From the NCBI RefSeq assembly GCF_000300255.2, contig NC_020913.1, positions 310,001-374,000 of the forward strand: 64,000 bases of DNA, given 5' to 3'. This document shows positions 18,516-27,653 of the stretch, piece by piece. The stretch is from Candidatus Methanomethylophilus alvi Mx1201. GTDB taxonomy: Archaea; Thermoplasmatota; Thermoplasmata; Methanomassiliicoccales; Methanomethylophilaceae. The translations under genes and the position numbers were made by a program. The stretch's first letter is position 1; every line of letters starts with the position of its first letter. The notes beneath the pieces are model-generated. The model saw nothing but the letters and a program-made list of their open reading frames with translations. It was not told where the DNA came from and ran no database searches.

Positions 18516-19526
18516 TCAATCCTCTTCGTCTTCGGAGGGATTGCTCTTGGATCTCTTTCTGCCGCCGCGGCGATGGTCGCTGTGCTCCTTCGTCTTCACG
18601 GTCACACCCTTCACACCCGTATGGATGACATACGGGGTCCCTCCGTGGGCCCTTATGGCCTTTGCGACCTTCTCGGGTCTGTCGGTCAGGGCGACCATGC
18701 ATCCTCCTCCGCCGGAGCCGGTGAGTTTCGCCCCGTAGGAGTACGGTATGGCAGCTTCCACCATATGGTTGAGTTCGTTGCAGGATACTCCGAGGATGGA
18801 CAGGAGCTTGTGGTCGTAGGTCATGAGGGCACCGAGTTCCTCCAGGTCGTTATTCTTCATGGCCTCGAGTCCGTCGAGGGTCACATCACCTATCTCGTCG
18901 ACTATGCCTGCGGCGAATGTGTTGCTCTCCCTGTATTTTCTGACTTTTTCCACCAGAGGGCCGGTGGCGGCCTTGATCCCGGTGTTGCCGATGACGAACG
19001 TCATCTTGGGGACGTCTATCTTGGATATGTCCCAGGCATTATCTTCTTTCTCGATGTGCCAGAGGAAGTCCTCTTCCTTGTAAGGGACGTTCAGGGCGAT
19101 TCCGTATCCGTTGGCGGATGCGGACGTGTCCATGGGGCTGCCCCTGCCTTGCGAGGCGTATTCGGCCTCGTATGCGAGTCTGGCTATGGTCTCCTTGTCC
19201 GTAGGCAGTCCTTCGAGTGCGCTTATGGCCGCCGCATATGCATTGGAGAGTGCGGCGGACGACCCCAGACCTGATCCCGACGGAACCCTCCCGTCCACAT
19301 ATATGGATACGGGGGAAGTCCCTATCTTATCCGAGATGTACCTCATATGGGGACTCATGTTGTATGGGGTGGCGGCCTGTCCGTTGACCTTGTAACTGTT
19401 GCTGCGGCTGACACGTATGCTGAAGCGCATGTCGATGGCCAAGGCAAGGGCCGGTTTGCCGTAGACCACGGCATGTTCGCCCAGTATGACGAACTTGCCG
19501 GGTGCGGATGCGGATATGGTCGTCAT
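18516..19526 (-). CDS. mvk: Mevalonate kinase
   Basis: A GHMP-family kinase for the ATP-dependent phosphorylation of mevalonate, feeding isoprenoid lipid synthesis. The N terminus ASAPGKFVILGEHAVVYGKP is the family signature, PSGSGLGSSAA is the ATP-binding glycine loop at about residues 100-110, and KLTGSGGGGCMV is motif 3. The last 25 residues are a basic then acidic tail. Its ATG overlaps the stop of the preceding gene by four bases, making it the last gene of an aminotransferase-unknown-mvk operon. The related mevalonate 3-kinases of Thermoplasma cannot be wholly excluded, but the classical motifs favour the 5-kinase. Confidence 0.92.
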   Translation of the reverse strand: MTTISASAPGKFVILGEHAVVYGKPALALAIDMRFSIRVSRSNSYKVNGQAATPYNMSPHMRYISDKIGTSPVSIYVDGRVPSGSGLGSSAALSNAYAAAISALEGLPTDKETIARLAYEAEYASQGRGSPMDTSASANGYGIALNVPYKEEDFLWHIEKEDNAWDISKIDVPKMTFVIGNTGIKAATGPLVEKVRKYRESNTFAAGIVDEIGDVTLDGLEAMKNNDLEELGALMTYDHKLLSILGVSCNELNHMVEAAIPYSYGAKLTGSGGGGCMVALTDRPEKVAKAIRAHGGTPYVIHTGVKGVTVKTKEHSDHRRGGRKRSKSNPSEDEED

Positions 19527-20047
19527 TCCTCGTTCAGTCCGTATTTCTTAAGGGTCTCTTTGATGGCATCGTTCGGATTCCTTCCGTTGAGGAGGGGCTG
19601 ACCGATTTCCCACCACGTGTCCTCGAAGTCTGAGAGTGCACGGGCGTATTCCTCGTCGTCGTGGAATTTCTCTCTGTCGATCTGCATCAGGGCCTTCTGC
19701 TGTTCCTCGAAGAGGCTCACGTTGAACTTCTTGTTGGTGAGGGCGACACCCATGAATATGTCGAAGTCGGACATGACGTCGGGAGCGGCCTCGGGAGGCT
19801 GGGAGTCGGCCAACATGTCGAGTACGGCGCCGGCCGTGAGTTTGAACGCCATCTTTATCTTGGCCTTCTCATCGGGGAGGTCCAGGGATTCTATTTTTTT
19901 GAGAAGTTCGTCGAACCACAGGTCGTTGAGGGCGCTGACCCTGTTGGGGTTCTTCCCGTAGACGTATTCCACGGCCCTTTCTTCTTCCGTCTTCCCATCC
20001 TCTTCTCCGCCGAACAGCATGGCGTTCGGGTCAAGTTCTCCGCTCAT
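19523..20047 (-). CDS. Unknown protein between aminotransferase and mevalonate kinase
   Basis: A 174-residue acidic, mostly helical-looking soluble protein with no membrane segment, no cysteine motif and no family I recognise. The real start is ATG 20047, whose ATGA overlaps the stop of the aminotransferase gene; the frame stays open upstream but only as antisense-like sequence. It in turn overlaps mevalonate kinase by four bases. Tight coupling on both sides shows it is a genuine gene, but it does not say what it does. Confidence 0.8.
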   Translation of the reverse strand: MSGELDPNAMLFGGEEDGKTEEERAVEYVYGKNPNRVSALNDLWFDELLKKIESLDLPDEKAKIKMAFKLTAGAVLDMLADSQPPEAAPDVMSDFDIFMGVALTNKKFNVSLFEEQQKALMQIDREKFHDDEEYARALSDFEDTWWEIGQPLLNGRNPNDAIKETLKKYGLNEE

Positions 20048-21195
20048 ATCCTTCCTCCTTTGATCTTCCTTACGGTGTCGGCCAGAATGTCCATCCCCTT
20101 GTCTATCTTCTCCTCGCTGGCCGCATAGGAGAATCTGAGGTGTCCTTCCCCGAACGTTCCGAAGGCCGATCCCGGGGTGCAGATGAGTCCCGCCTTCACC
20201 AGTTCGTTGGCGAGTTCCTGCGACGTCATATCGAGGTCGAAGGACGGGAACGCATAGAACGCCCCTTTGGGCGGGATTATGCTCATGCCGTCGATCTCGT
20301 TGATCCTCTTGGATATCAGGTCGCGTCTCTTCTTGAACGTGGCCCGTGCATTCTCCAGATACGGGTCTATGGAGGGCATGGCGTTCAGTACTCCATACAT
20401 GGCGGGCATTCCGGGACTGGCACATACATGGTATTGCATCTTGACGAGTGCATCCATGCACTCCTCGTTGGCTATGGCGAATCCGAGGCGCCATCCGGTG
20501 ACGGCCATCATCTTGGAGAATCCTCCCACCACCACGGCCCTGTCGAGATAAGGCAGGAACGACTGGTGCCTTCCTTCGTAGACGAACGACTCGTAGACCT
20601 CGTCGGACATGATCATGACATCCTTGTCATGGGCTATGTCGGCCAGGGCCTTGCGGGACTCTTCCGAGAGGACCCCTCCCGTCGGATTGGAGGGGTTGTT
20701 GACCACGATCATCTTGGTCTTCTCCGTGATCCTGTCCTGGATGTAGTCGATGTCCGGCTGGAAGTCTCCTTCCGTCAGTCTGTATTCGACGGGTTTTCCG
20801 CCGGCAAGGCTCGCATGCGGAGCATATATGACGAACCCGGGACTGGGAACGAGGACCTCGTCCCCCGGATCCACGAACGCCTGGGTCATCTCAAGGAGGG
20901 CGGTGGAGCCGCTCGGGGTGACTATGACGTTCCTTCCGCTGAGTCCGGGGTTGTATCTGGAGAATCTCTCCGCTATGGCATCCCTCAGTTCGGGGATGCC
21001 TGCAGTGGGGGAGTACTTGTTCTTCCCGTCCACGGCGGCGGCGTTCATGCCCTCTATCGCTTCCTTCGGGGGTTCCAGGTCGGGCTCTCCGAGCCCGAGG
21101 TTGATGGAGTCCGGTTTGGCAAGGTCGAACATCTTCCTGATCCCGGACATCGGGATGGCGGCGAGCCTGTCGGACACCTTCATACCATTGGTCAT
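20044..21195 (-). CDS. Pyridoxal-phosphate aminotransferase, class I (aspartate-type)
   Basis: A fold-type I aminotransferase of the archaeal aspartate/aromatic subgroup, 383 residues. Visible features are the LGLGEPDLEPP segment near residue 35, NNPSNPTGG at 166-174, SDEVYE around 197-202, Lys228 in GGFSKMMAVTGWRLG as the Schiff-base lysine, and an Arg near the C terminus in HLRFSYA for the substrate carboxylate. Substrate range cannot be read from the sequence. A TATA-like ACTATTATA lies about 30 bases upstream of the start. First gene of a three-gene operon. Confidence 0.9.
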   Translation of the reverse strand: MTNGMKVSDRLAAIPMSGIRKMFDLAKPDSINLGLGEPDLEPPKEAIEGMNAAAVDGKNKYSPTAGIPELRDAIAERFSRYNPGLSGRNVIVTPSGSTALLEMTQAFVDPGDEVLVPSPGFVIYAPHASLAGGKPVEYRLTEGDFQPDIDYIQDRITEKTKMIVVNNPSNPTGGVLSEESRKALADIAHDKDVMIMSDEVYESFVYEGRHQSFLPYLDRAVVVGGFSKMMAVTGWRLGFAIANEECMDALVKMQYHVCASPGMPAMYGVLNAMPSIDPYLENARATFKKRRDLISKRINEIDGMSIIPPKGAFYAFPSFDLDMTSQELANELVKAGLICTPGSAFGTFGEGHLRFSYAASEEKIDKGMDILADTVRKIKGGRI

Positions 21196-21264
21196 AATCG
21201 GACAGTATGCGTGGCACCTATAATAGTTTTCAAACGATCGGCAGGATATCAGGCGGTCGGCGGT

Positions 21265-22068
21265 TCATAAGGGAAGTATGGGAGGCATGTCGCAGGCCGT
21301 CTTTCCGTTATAGGGACAGGCCTTTCCGATGCATTGTTGGTTCATGCCGGATCTTCTGCATACGATCCTTTTCCGGATATCCATGGCGACCCCCGTCTCC
21401 TTCTTTATGAGATCCGCAGCGGCCTCTATGGCAAGGAACGAGTCCCTCTTGCAGCACCTGGGTCCTCCGTACGAGGATATCCTTTCCAGACAGGAGGCGG
21501 TCATCCTCATCGGGATCCTCCAGACATCCTTCTCCAACGGTCCCGAGCCGAGGACGATGCTGGCGAACGTACCTGCACTCAGTGCCGCACCGCAACATCC
21601 CCAGTTTCCGCACACCGCTCCGGGCACCTGGGACATTCTTCTGATCAATTCGGGTATCGACGCGTCCAGATCGGTCTTTCCGCCATTGTTCCTGTAGGCC
21701 GCGAGCAGTGCGGAGCCGACCAGGATGTGGTGTGCCGGACCGTGCATAGGTATCGCAGGGATGGACATCAGGCGGTCGAGTATCTCCGCAGGGTCACGGC
21801 AATCCGTCGTTTTGCAGACGGCCGTCATGACGCTGATGCCTCTTTCGCGGAGACATCCGTCGCACACATGGTGACCGTCAGGACATGCCGCGGAGGGTTC
21901 GAATTCCTCTCCGCATACCGAACACGTCGAACGTCTGGGTCTTTCATACGTCTGCAGTCCTTTCCCGCAGAACAGGCATATTCCGTCGCACATGGGGTCG
22001 CTCAGGCGCACCATCCATTCGGAGTTATTTGAATCTGTTCCGGTAGCCACATTTAATAGTCCGCTCAT
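21265..22068 (-). CDS. Cysteine-rich DUF5714 protein
   Basis: The central and C-terminal parts match the DUF5714 family as I remember it: CPDGHHVCDGC, MHGPAHHILVGSALLAAY, GNWGCCGAALSAGT and GGPRCCKRDSFLAI. An N-terminal pair CLFCGKG and CSVCGEE forms a probable zinc ribbon. Methanogens and anaerobes have this family near methyltransferase or radical SAM genes, but no function is established to my knowledge. Start is uncertain: ATG 22068 lies 15 bases from the divergent gene, while an internal ATG at 22014 fits the TATA-like ATTAAATG better. Confidence 0.7.
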   Translation of the reverse strand: MSGLLNVATGTDSNNSEWMVRLSDPMCDGICLFCGKGLQTYERPRRSTCSVCGEEFEPSAACPDGHHVCDGCLRERGISVMTAVCKTTDCRDPAEILDRLMSIPAIPMHGPAHHILVGSALLAAYRNNGGKTDLDASIPELIRRMSQVPGAVCGNWGCCGAALSAGTFASIVLGSGPLEKDVWRIPMRMTASCLERISSYGGPRCCKRDSFLAIEAAADLIKKETGVAMDIRKRIVCRRSGMNQQCIGKACPYNGKTACDMPPILPL

Positions 22069-22083
22069 GTTATGGGGAGGGCG

Positions 22084-22721
22084 ATGAGATTAGAGCAGAC
22101 CGACTATTGCATCATCCTGCTTCTTTCGGGAATGGTCCTGTCAGTGGTCGGCATGCTCGACTATACGGGGATCATGGACACCCCCTCCCCGGTCAGGCCG
22201 TGTTTGCGGGGTACGTCTTGGTGTTCTTTGGGATAATTCTCTTCTACAAGGACAGGAAGGACAACGAGGCCGCGATCGACGATTACGATTACGACTGTTT
22301 CCTAGAGGAGAATCTGTCCTCCGTGCTGGATGACGGGTATGTCATAGACCTCGCCGCAGACGATTGCAGACACATGCCGGCCGACCTCCCTCCGATCGAC
22401 GACCTCACCGTCGGCGGGAAGACGGAACCATCCCGGGAAAAGGTCTTCTGCGGTACGGAGGTCGATATCGCCGGAGCCCCGTTGGACACTTCGCCTGCCG
22501 GCGTCGATCGCGATACGCCCTGTAAGGAGGGTCGCATATTGCGTCTGGATCTGGATATCGCAGGTGAGGAGGTGGCGGAGGAAAAGGAATATCTGTCTGC
22601 AGGTGAGATGGACATCGCAGGGTGTCCCGTCGACCGTCCGGACGGTGACAATACGTCGGATGGGGACGGAAGAGAAAAGAATCCGACCCTCCCGGAGACA
22701 GACGGCATCAAAAGGAAGTGA
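22084..22721 (+). pseudogene. Small membrane protein interrupted by an apparent frameshift
   Basis: From ATG 22084 (with a good GGGAGGG ribosome binding site) the frame encodes MRLEQTDYCIILLLSGMVLS, one membrane helix, up to about 22187. It then degenerates and stops near 22230. From there the next frame encodes VFAGYVLVFFGIILFYKDRK, a second helix, followed by a long acidic tail to 22721. The join falls in the C-rich run ACCCCCTCCCC (about 22181-22191). Together they make a coherent protein of roughly 210 residues: two short helices and an Asp/Glu-rich cytoplasmic tail containing three similar VDIAG, LDIAG and MDIAG repeats. It could be a real frameshift mutation, a slippage site or a sequencing error. 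No family recognised. Confidence 0.6.
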
Positions 22722-22727
22722 CGGGGG

Positions 22728-23879
22728 ATGAACGGGAAAGCGTTGAACGCCAATATGCTGTACTATCTTTTCGACTCGACCAACATGCATAGGTGGAACG
22801 ACCATCTCCGCACGCTGGACCTGTCCGAGATGGACAAACAGGCCCACAAGACCGCCATAGCGTGGGTGCTCGGGAAATGCGAAGAGGATGCCGGGGCCGC
22901 CATCGACTGGCACAGGCTGATCGAGCACAACCTGTTCTCCTTCATCCAGAGGATCGCCCTCACAGACCTCAAGCCGCAGGTCTTCCATAGGATAGAGGAG
23001 GAGAAGGCGGACGATGTCAGCAGATACGTCCTATGCGAATTCGACCGCAGCGTCCCCCATACGGATGAGGGTTTCAGGAAGCGGTTCGAGGAATATCTGT
23101 ACTCGGACAGGTCGTCCAAGGAGGATGCCGTGATCCGTGCGGCCCATTATCTTGCTACCAAATGGGAGTTCGACACCATATACGAGGTGAACAGGTCCGT
23201 ATACGGTATCGAGGATACTAAAAAAGAGATCGACGGACAGATCGGACAGCATTCCGACCTGGCAGGCGTCAGGGACCTGATGACCAAACGCTCCGATCTG
23301 GACAATTTCATAGACATCGTCGGGCAGCTGAGGTTCCAGCAGAGGTGGGCGAGGACCCCCAGGATACCCAAGACCACGGTGCTGGGTCATTCCCTCCTGG
23401 TGGCCGACATGGTGTATCTGAACGACTGCGACTGCGGAGTGGAGGGGGAACAGGTCTACAACGATTTCTACACCGCCTTGTTCCACGACCTGCCGGAGGT
23501 CCTCACGAAGGACGTGATCACCCCCGTAAAGACATCCGTCTCCGGCCTTCCAGACCTTCTGGAGGGGATAGAGCATGAGATGATGGAGAAGAGGATAATG
23601 CCCCTGATCCCCGCCGGGTGGCGTGAAGAATTGAGGTTCATGGCGTACGACCCCTTCTCCGACTCGGATCTCCCCAGACGCAACGGGAAGGAGATAAAGG
23701 CGTGCGACTGGCTCGCCGCCTGGATGGAGGCGCACATATCGATATGTTACGGCGTATCCTCCAAATCCCTGAGGGACGGGAAGGTGGATATAGGCAGGAA
23801 GCTGACGGCGGTCGGAGGCTATGGGGAGACCATAGATGCATTCGACATAATAGCCGATTTCGAGAAGATGGAGATCTGA
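22728..23879 (+). CDS. HD-domain phosphohydrolase (YfbR-like)
   Basis: 383 residues with an HD metal-binding site spread over the C-terminal half: GHSLLVADM, ALFHDLPEV and KACDWLAAW supply His, His-Asp and Asp ligands in the order seen in 5'-deoxynucleotidases of the YfbR group. The N-terminal 180 residues are helical and not typical of the minimal enzyme, so this may be a two-domain family in which the substrate is different. It begins six bases after the frameshifted membrane protein gene and is probably co-transcribed with it. Confidence 0.75.
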   Translation: MNGKALNANMLYYLFDSTNMHRWNDHLRTLDLSEMDKQAHKTAIAWVLGKCEEDAGAAIDWHRLIEHNLFSFIQRIALTDLKPQVFHRIEEEKADDVSRYVLCEFDRSVPHTDEGFRKRFEEYLYSDRSSKEDAVIRAAHYLATKWEFDTIYEVNRSVYGIEDTKKEIDGQIGQHSDLAGVRDLMTKRSDLDNFIDIVGQLRFQQRWARTPRIPKTTVLGHSLLVADMVYLNDCDCGVEGEQVYNDFYTALFHDLPEVLTKDVITPVKTSVSGLPDLLEGIEHEMMEKRIMPLIPAGWREELRFMAYDPFSDSDLPRRNGKEIKACDWLAAWMEAHISICYGVSSKSLRDGKVDIGRKLTAVGGYGETIDAFDIIADFEKMEI

Positions 23880-23923
23880 TCCCGGGACAAACACAATATC
23901 CAAGAACGGTATCGTCCGTCCCG

Positions 23924-24940
23924 ATGTGGAAGATAGGCGATATCGCCATCGATGGCCGTGTGGTTCTCGGACCGATGTCCGGGTTCACCTCGGAAAGCTA
24001 CCGTGATTTCATGAAGCCTTTCGGAGTGGCCGTTTCCGTGACCGAGATGACATCCGACATGGGGGTCATCCACGGACTCAGAAGGACCGTCCCATACATC
24101 GCATTCAAAGACAACCATCCGACCGGCGTACAGCTATTCGGCAATGACCCGGATAATCTGGCCGAAGCGGCCGCGGAATCCCTGAGGATCAATCCGGATA
24201 TAGATTTCTTCGACATAAACATGGGATGCCCCGTTGCGAAGGTCGTTCGTAACGGATCCGGTTCCGCCCTCATGAAAGATCCGGCCAAATGCGGGGAGAT
24301 AATCCGGCGCGTCAAGGCCGCGACCGGCGTCCCGGTAACGGCCAAGATACGTCTGGGTTGGAGTTCTGGCACTATCAATTTCAGGCAGGTGATGGAAGAA
24401 CTTACCGCGGCCGATGTCGATGCCATATCCCTTCACGTACGTACCAAGGAGGAGCGCTATGCGGGGACGCCTCATTACGACATGGTGGAGGGACTCCGTT
24501 CCGAGATGTCGGTCCCATTGATAATCTCGGGCAACATCTATACCGTGGAGGATGCGGCCGCAGCCGCCCGTATCACCGGTGCCGAGGCCGTGATGGTCGC
24601 CCGCGGAGGGGTGGGCAATCCCTTCCTCGTGACCCAGATCGACCGTTATTTCAGGACGGGCGAGGTCCTTCCCAACCCTACGGTGTCCCAGCAGGTCGAC
24701 TGGTGTCTGGAGTTCGCGGATATGCTCATAGCCGAGAAGGGGGAGGACACGGCCTTCAGGAAGCTCCGCAGTTATGCTCCCAGATTCATCGCCGGATGCC
24801 ATCGGTGCAGGGAATACCGCAACAGACTGTCGGAGGAGATAGTCGACCGTGCAAGTCTGACGTCCATATTGGAGGAGATCCGCGGGAGAATGGGGTCCGA
24901 ACGCGTCTACACGGACGGCCGTGCGGAGCGTTCGGAGTAA
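23924..24940 (+). CDS. dus: tRNA-dihydrouridine synthase family protein
   Basis: An FMN enzyme reducing uridine to dihydrouridine in the tRNA D loop. Motifs of the TIM-barrel family are clear: VVLGPMSGFT near residue 13-22, TGVQLFGNDP, INMGCPVAKVVRNGSGSAL with the catalytic Cys, VTAKIRLGW, and AVMVARGGVGNPFL for FMN phosphate binding. I start at ATG 23924, giving 338 residues; a longer in-frame extension would overlap the HD gene. Followed by a strong hairpin shared with the convergent serS gene. Confidence 0.9.
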   Translation: MWKIGDIAIDGRVVLGPMSGFTSESYRDFMKPFGVAVSVTEMTSDMGVIHGLRRTVPYIAFKDNHPTGVQLFGNDPDNLAEAAAESLRINPDIDFFDINMGCPVAKVVRNGSGSALMKDPAKCGEIIRRVKAATGVPVTAKIRLGWSSGTINFRQVMEELTAADVDAISLHVRTKEERYAGTPHYDMVEGLRSEMSVPLIISGNIYTVEDAAAAARITGAEAVMVARGGVGNPFLVTQIDRYFRTGEVLPNPTVSQQVDWCLEFADMLIAEKGEDTAFRKLRSYAPRFIAGCHRCREYRNRLSEEIVDRASLTSILEEIRGRMGSERVYTDGRAERSE

Positions 24941-24946
24941 TTGTGC

Positions 24947-24969
24947 CAGAGGGGGAGTCGCCCCCTCTG
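24947..24969. terminator. Bidirectional hairpin between dus and serS
   Basis: CAGAGGGGG (24947-24955) and CCCCCTCTG (24961-24969) form a perfect nine-pair stem with a five-base loop. It lies seven bases after the dus stop and six bases before the serS stop. T runs are short, so termination is likely but not certain. Confidence 0.6.
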
Positions 24970-24974
24970 CGGGT

Positions 24975-26264
24975 TCAGAAAGTTTTCTTCGTCTCGGGCG
25001 GGACGATCTTCTCCTGTCCGCCCATGTACGGTCTCAGGACTTCGGGGATCGTGACCGACCCGTCTGCGTTCTGGTAGTTCTCCAGAACGGCCACCATGGT
25101 CCTCGGAAGTGCCAATCCGGAACCGTTGAGGGTGTGGACGAACTCGCTCTTGAGGTGGGGCTCAGGCCTGTATTTGATCATGGCCCTTCTGGCCTGGAAG
25201 TCGAGGTCGTTGGAGCAGGAGGAGCATTCCAGATACCTCCCCTCTCCGGGGGCCCATACTTCGAGGTCATAGCATTTGGCGCAGGAGAAGCTCTGGTCGC
25301 CTGTGCACAGGAGGAGCACATGATAGGGAAGACCCAGCAGCTGCAGGAGCTCTTCCGCGTTGCCCCTCATCTCCTCGAGCGCCTCCCAGGACTTGGAAGG
25401 CTCCTCGAACCTGACCATCTCGACCTTGTTGAACTCATGGACGCGGATGATCCCGGCTGTGTCGGCGTGCTTTCCGACCTCTCTTCTGAAGGAAGGCAGG
25501 TATGCGGTCAGCTTCACAGGGAGGTCCTCCTTGGAAAGGATGTCGCCCTGGAGGAGGTTGGTGACAGGGACCTCGGCGGTGGGGTTGAGCCACATGTCGT
25601 CCCTCTCGAGGTGGTACATATCGTCCTTCAGGTTGGGGTACTGGCCGGTACCGGTGACAGCGGCGGTGTTGACTATGACAGGGGTGAAGACCTCCTTGTA
25701 TCCCTGCTTCCTGTGCATGTCTAGGAAGAAGCAGATCAGGGCCCTCTCGAGCCTTGCACCGTCCCCTTTAAGGCAGTAGAATCCGGACCCGGCGATCTTG
25801 GTCGCCCTGTCGAAATCCACCATGTCGAGGTCCAACATGAGCTGGGCGTGGTTCTTCGGGGTGAAGTCGAACTTCCTCTTCTCCCCCCAGACCTTGACCT
25901 CCACATTCTCGGTGTCGTCCTTTCCTACGGGGACGTCGTCAGCGGGTATGTTGGGTATGTTGAGGAGGCAGTCCTTCCTGATGGCATCGAGCTCGGCCAT
26001 CCTGGCGTCGTTGGCGGCGATCTGGTCTCCGACCCCGCGCATCTCCTTGATCTTGGCGTCCTTCTCCGCACCCTTAGGCATCTTCCCGATCTCCAGGGAG
26101 ACGGCGTTCCTGGTCTTTCTGAGCTGGTTGTTCTCGTTGGTGAGTTTCCTCCACTCGCCGTCGGCCTCCAGAAGCCTGTCGAGCCTCTCGGTGGTCTTGT
26201 TCCTCTTTATGAGCATGTCCCTTATCTTCTCGGGATCGGCCCTGATAACGTCGATGTCCAACAT
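24975..26264 (-). CDS. serS: Seryl-tRNA synthetase (common class II type)
   Basis: A 429-residue enzyme charging tRNA-Ser. The N-terminal 110 residues are a long charged coiled coil for binding the tRNA variable arm. Class II motifs follow: motif 2 around FRREVGKHADTAGIIRVHEF and motif 3 around GSGLALPRTMVAVLENYQ. This is the widespread bacterial-like form and not the rare methanogen-type SerRS of Methanococcus and Methanosarcina. The gene is the last of an rnp4-yhbY-serS operon, with a 12-base gap after yhbY. Confidence 0.96.
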   Translation of the reverse strand: MLDIDVIRADPEKIRDMLIKRNKTTERLDRLLEADGEWRKLTNENNQLRKTRNAVSLEIGKMPKGAEKDAKIKEMRGVGDQIAANDARMAELDAIRKDCLLNIPNIPADDVPVGKDDTENVEVKVWGEKRKFDFTPKNHAQLMLDLDMVDFDRATKIAGSGFYCLKGDGARLERALICFFLDMHRKQGYKEVFTPVIVNTAAVTGTGQYPNLKDDMYHLERDDMWLNPTAEVPVTNLLQGDILSKEDLPVKLTAYLPSFRREVGKHADTAGIIRVHEFNKVEMVRFEEPSKSWEALEEMRGNAEELLQLLGLPYHVLLLCTGDQSFSCAKCYDLEVWAPGEGRYLECSSCSNDLDFQARRAMIKYRPEPHLKSEFVHTLNGSGLALPRTMVAVLENYQNADGSVTIPEVLRPYMGGQEKIVPPETKKTF

Positions 26265-26276
26265 CTAGAATCACCT

Positions 26277-26573
26277 TCAATCGAATTTCTTCTGGCACAT
26301 GGAGTCCCAAGTCCTCTTGTCGGCCAGAAGGATGACGCCTCCGCGTACGTCCACCGCTACCGATCCGGTCGCCGTGGTAATCTGCTCGGCCACATCCTTG
26401 GTGTCCGAGTCCGAATTGTTGAGGACCTTGACCTTTATCAGGCGTTTCTTCTTCAATTGCTCAACGATCTCGTTGTTGAGACTCTCGGTTACGCCGTCCT
26501 TTCCTACACGGACGGTAGCGTCGATATCCTTGGCGCGTCTAAGCAGCTCCTTCTTCGCTTCCCTCTCGGTCAT
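26277..26573 (-). CDS. CRS1/YhbY-domain RNA-binding protein
   Basis: A 98-residue protein consisting of one CRM (YhbY) domain. VRVGKDGVTESLNNEI in the N-terminal half and GGVILLADK near the end fit the fold, which binds pre-ribosomal RNA in bacteria and is assumed to do so in Archaea. Start ATG 26573 is two bases after the rnp4 stop. Location between an RNase P subunit and serS fits an RNA-processing role. Confidence 0.85.
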   Translation of the reverse strand: MTEREAKKELLRRAKDIDATVRVGKDGVTESLNNEIVEQLKKKRLIKVKVLNNSDSDTKDVAEQITTATGSVAVDVRGGVILLADKRTWDSMCQKKFD

Positions 26574-26575
26574 GT

Positions 26576-26929
26576 TTATTCCTCTTCGTCTTCCGCGGAG
26601 GCGGTCCCGCAGGATCCCCTCTGCTCTTTCAGATACGGCATGCGCCATACGGCTCCGCATCTCCGGCATTCGGAGACTATCTTATGCCCTGTCAGTCTGA
26701 CCGTGCAGTTGGTGCCCGGGACCAGCGGCAGAAGGCAATCCTTACAGAACCTGAATTCCCTGGGCATCTCCATCTGAGCCTTCCCGCATATCGCGCGGGC
26801 GAGCTCGACATAACGCACGGCACGGTCGTCCTTACCTTCCCTTACCGCCTCCTGGGACAATCCTAGGAGGATCCCGACGCGTTCGGCGCCGATTTTCCTT
26901 ACGGCAGAACGGGTAAGATGCTTGGCCAT
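26576..26929 (-). CDS. rnp4: Ribonuclease P protein component 4
   Basis: Rnp4 (homologue of eukaryotic Rpp21) is a zinc-ribbon subunit of archaeal RNase P, which cuts the 5' leader from pre-tRNA. Two CxxC pairs, FCKDCLLPLVPG and CRRCGAVWRMPY, bind zinc, and the N-terminal basic helix HLTRSAVRKIGAERVGILL matches the family. I start at ATG 26929 (117 residues). ATG 26959 in the same frame is an alternative, and is better placed relative to the TATA-like CATATATTA near 26985. First gene of the operon. Confidence 0.88.
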   Translation of the reverse strand: MAKHLTRSAVRKIGAERVGILLGLSQEAVREGKDDRAVRYVELARAICGKAQMEMPREFRFCKDCLLPLVPGTNCTVRLTGHKIVSECRRCGAVWRMPYLKEQRGSCGTASAEDEEE

Positions 26930-27131
26930 GCTGATCGCGACTCCCACTGCAGGACTCATATAAAACTGATGTGATAGGGCCCTTAATATATGCGATATAT
27001 AAGGAAAAATGGTCTTTTCCAACGTAACCCTTATATTGTTTGTGCCTATCGGAACAATTAGTCAATCCCTACCAAGGGGTTAAATAGAGATTGGAGATTC
27101 ACGCTCCATTTAACAATAACAGGTGGCATCA

Positions 27132-27653
27132 ATGGTAAGAAAGCCAGCATCGATGTATAGAAGGATCACGGGAATGGCCTATACTCGCCGCGAGTATATG
27201 GGCGGTGTCCCGTCCGTCAGGATCAGCCAGTTCGACATGGGAAACCTCCAGAAGGAGGACGAGTTCCCCGTCAAACTCACCCTCAGGGTAAAAGCACGTG
27301 TCCAGATCAGGCACACCGCTATCGAGGCAGGACGTATCGCCGCGAACAGGGTGTTGACCAAGATCGGAGCGACCGACTACCACTTCAAGGTAAGGGTCTA
27401 CCCCCACGTCGTCCTCCGCGAGAACAAGCTCGCTACCGGCGCAGGAGCGGACCGTGTGTCGAGCGGAATGCGCCGTGCATTCGGTAAGACCGTCGGAACC
27501 GCAGCAAGGGTCGAGGGAAACCAGGCCGTCTACACCGTCTACGTCAACGCAGACAAGGTCAACCAGGCCAAGGACGCTCTCTGGAGAGCATCCATGAAGA
27601 TCCCCTCCACCTGCTACATCGACGTCGAGAAAGGTCAGGAATTCATTCGCTGA
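27132..27653 (+). CDS. rpl10e: 50S ribosomal protein L16/L10e
   Basis: L10e binds near the A site and 5S rRNA region of the large subunit. The 173 residues match the archaeal family throughout, including KPASMYRRITGMAYTRREY at the start and RMRRAFGK-like SSGMRRAFGKTVG in the middle. ATG 27132 is preceded by AGGTGG (27121-27126). The TGA overlaps the ATG of dph2 by one base, so the two are coupled. Confidence 0.96.
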   Translation: MVRKPASMYRRITGMAYTRREYMGGVPSVRISQFDMGNLQKEDEFPVKLTLRVKARVQIRHTAIEAGRIAANRVLTKIGATDYHFKVRVYPHVVLRENKLATGAGADRVSSGMRRAFGKTVGTAARVEGNQAVYTVYVNADKVNQAKDALWRASMKIPSTCYIDVEKGQEFIR

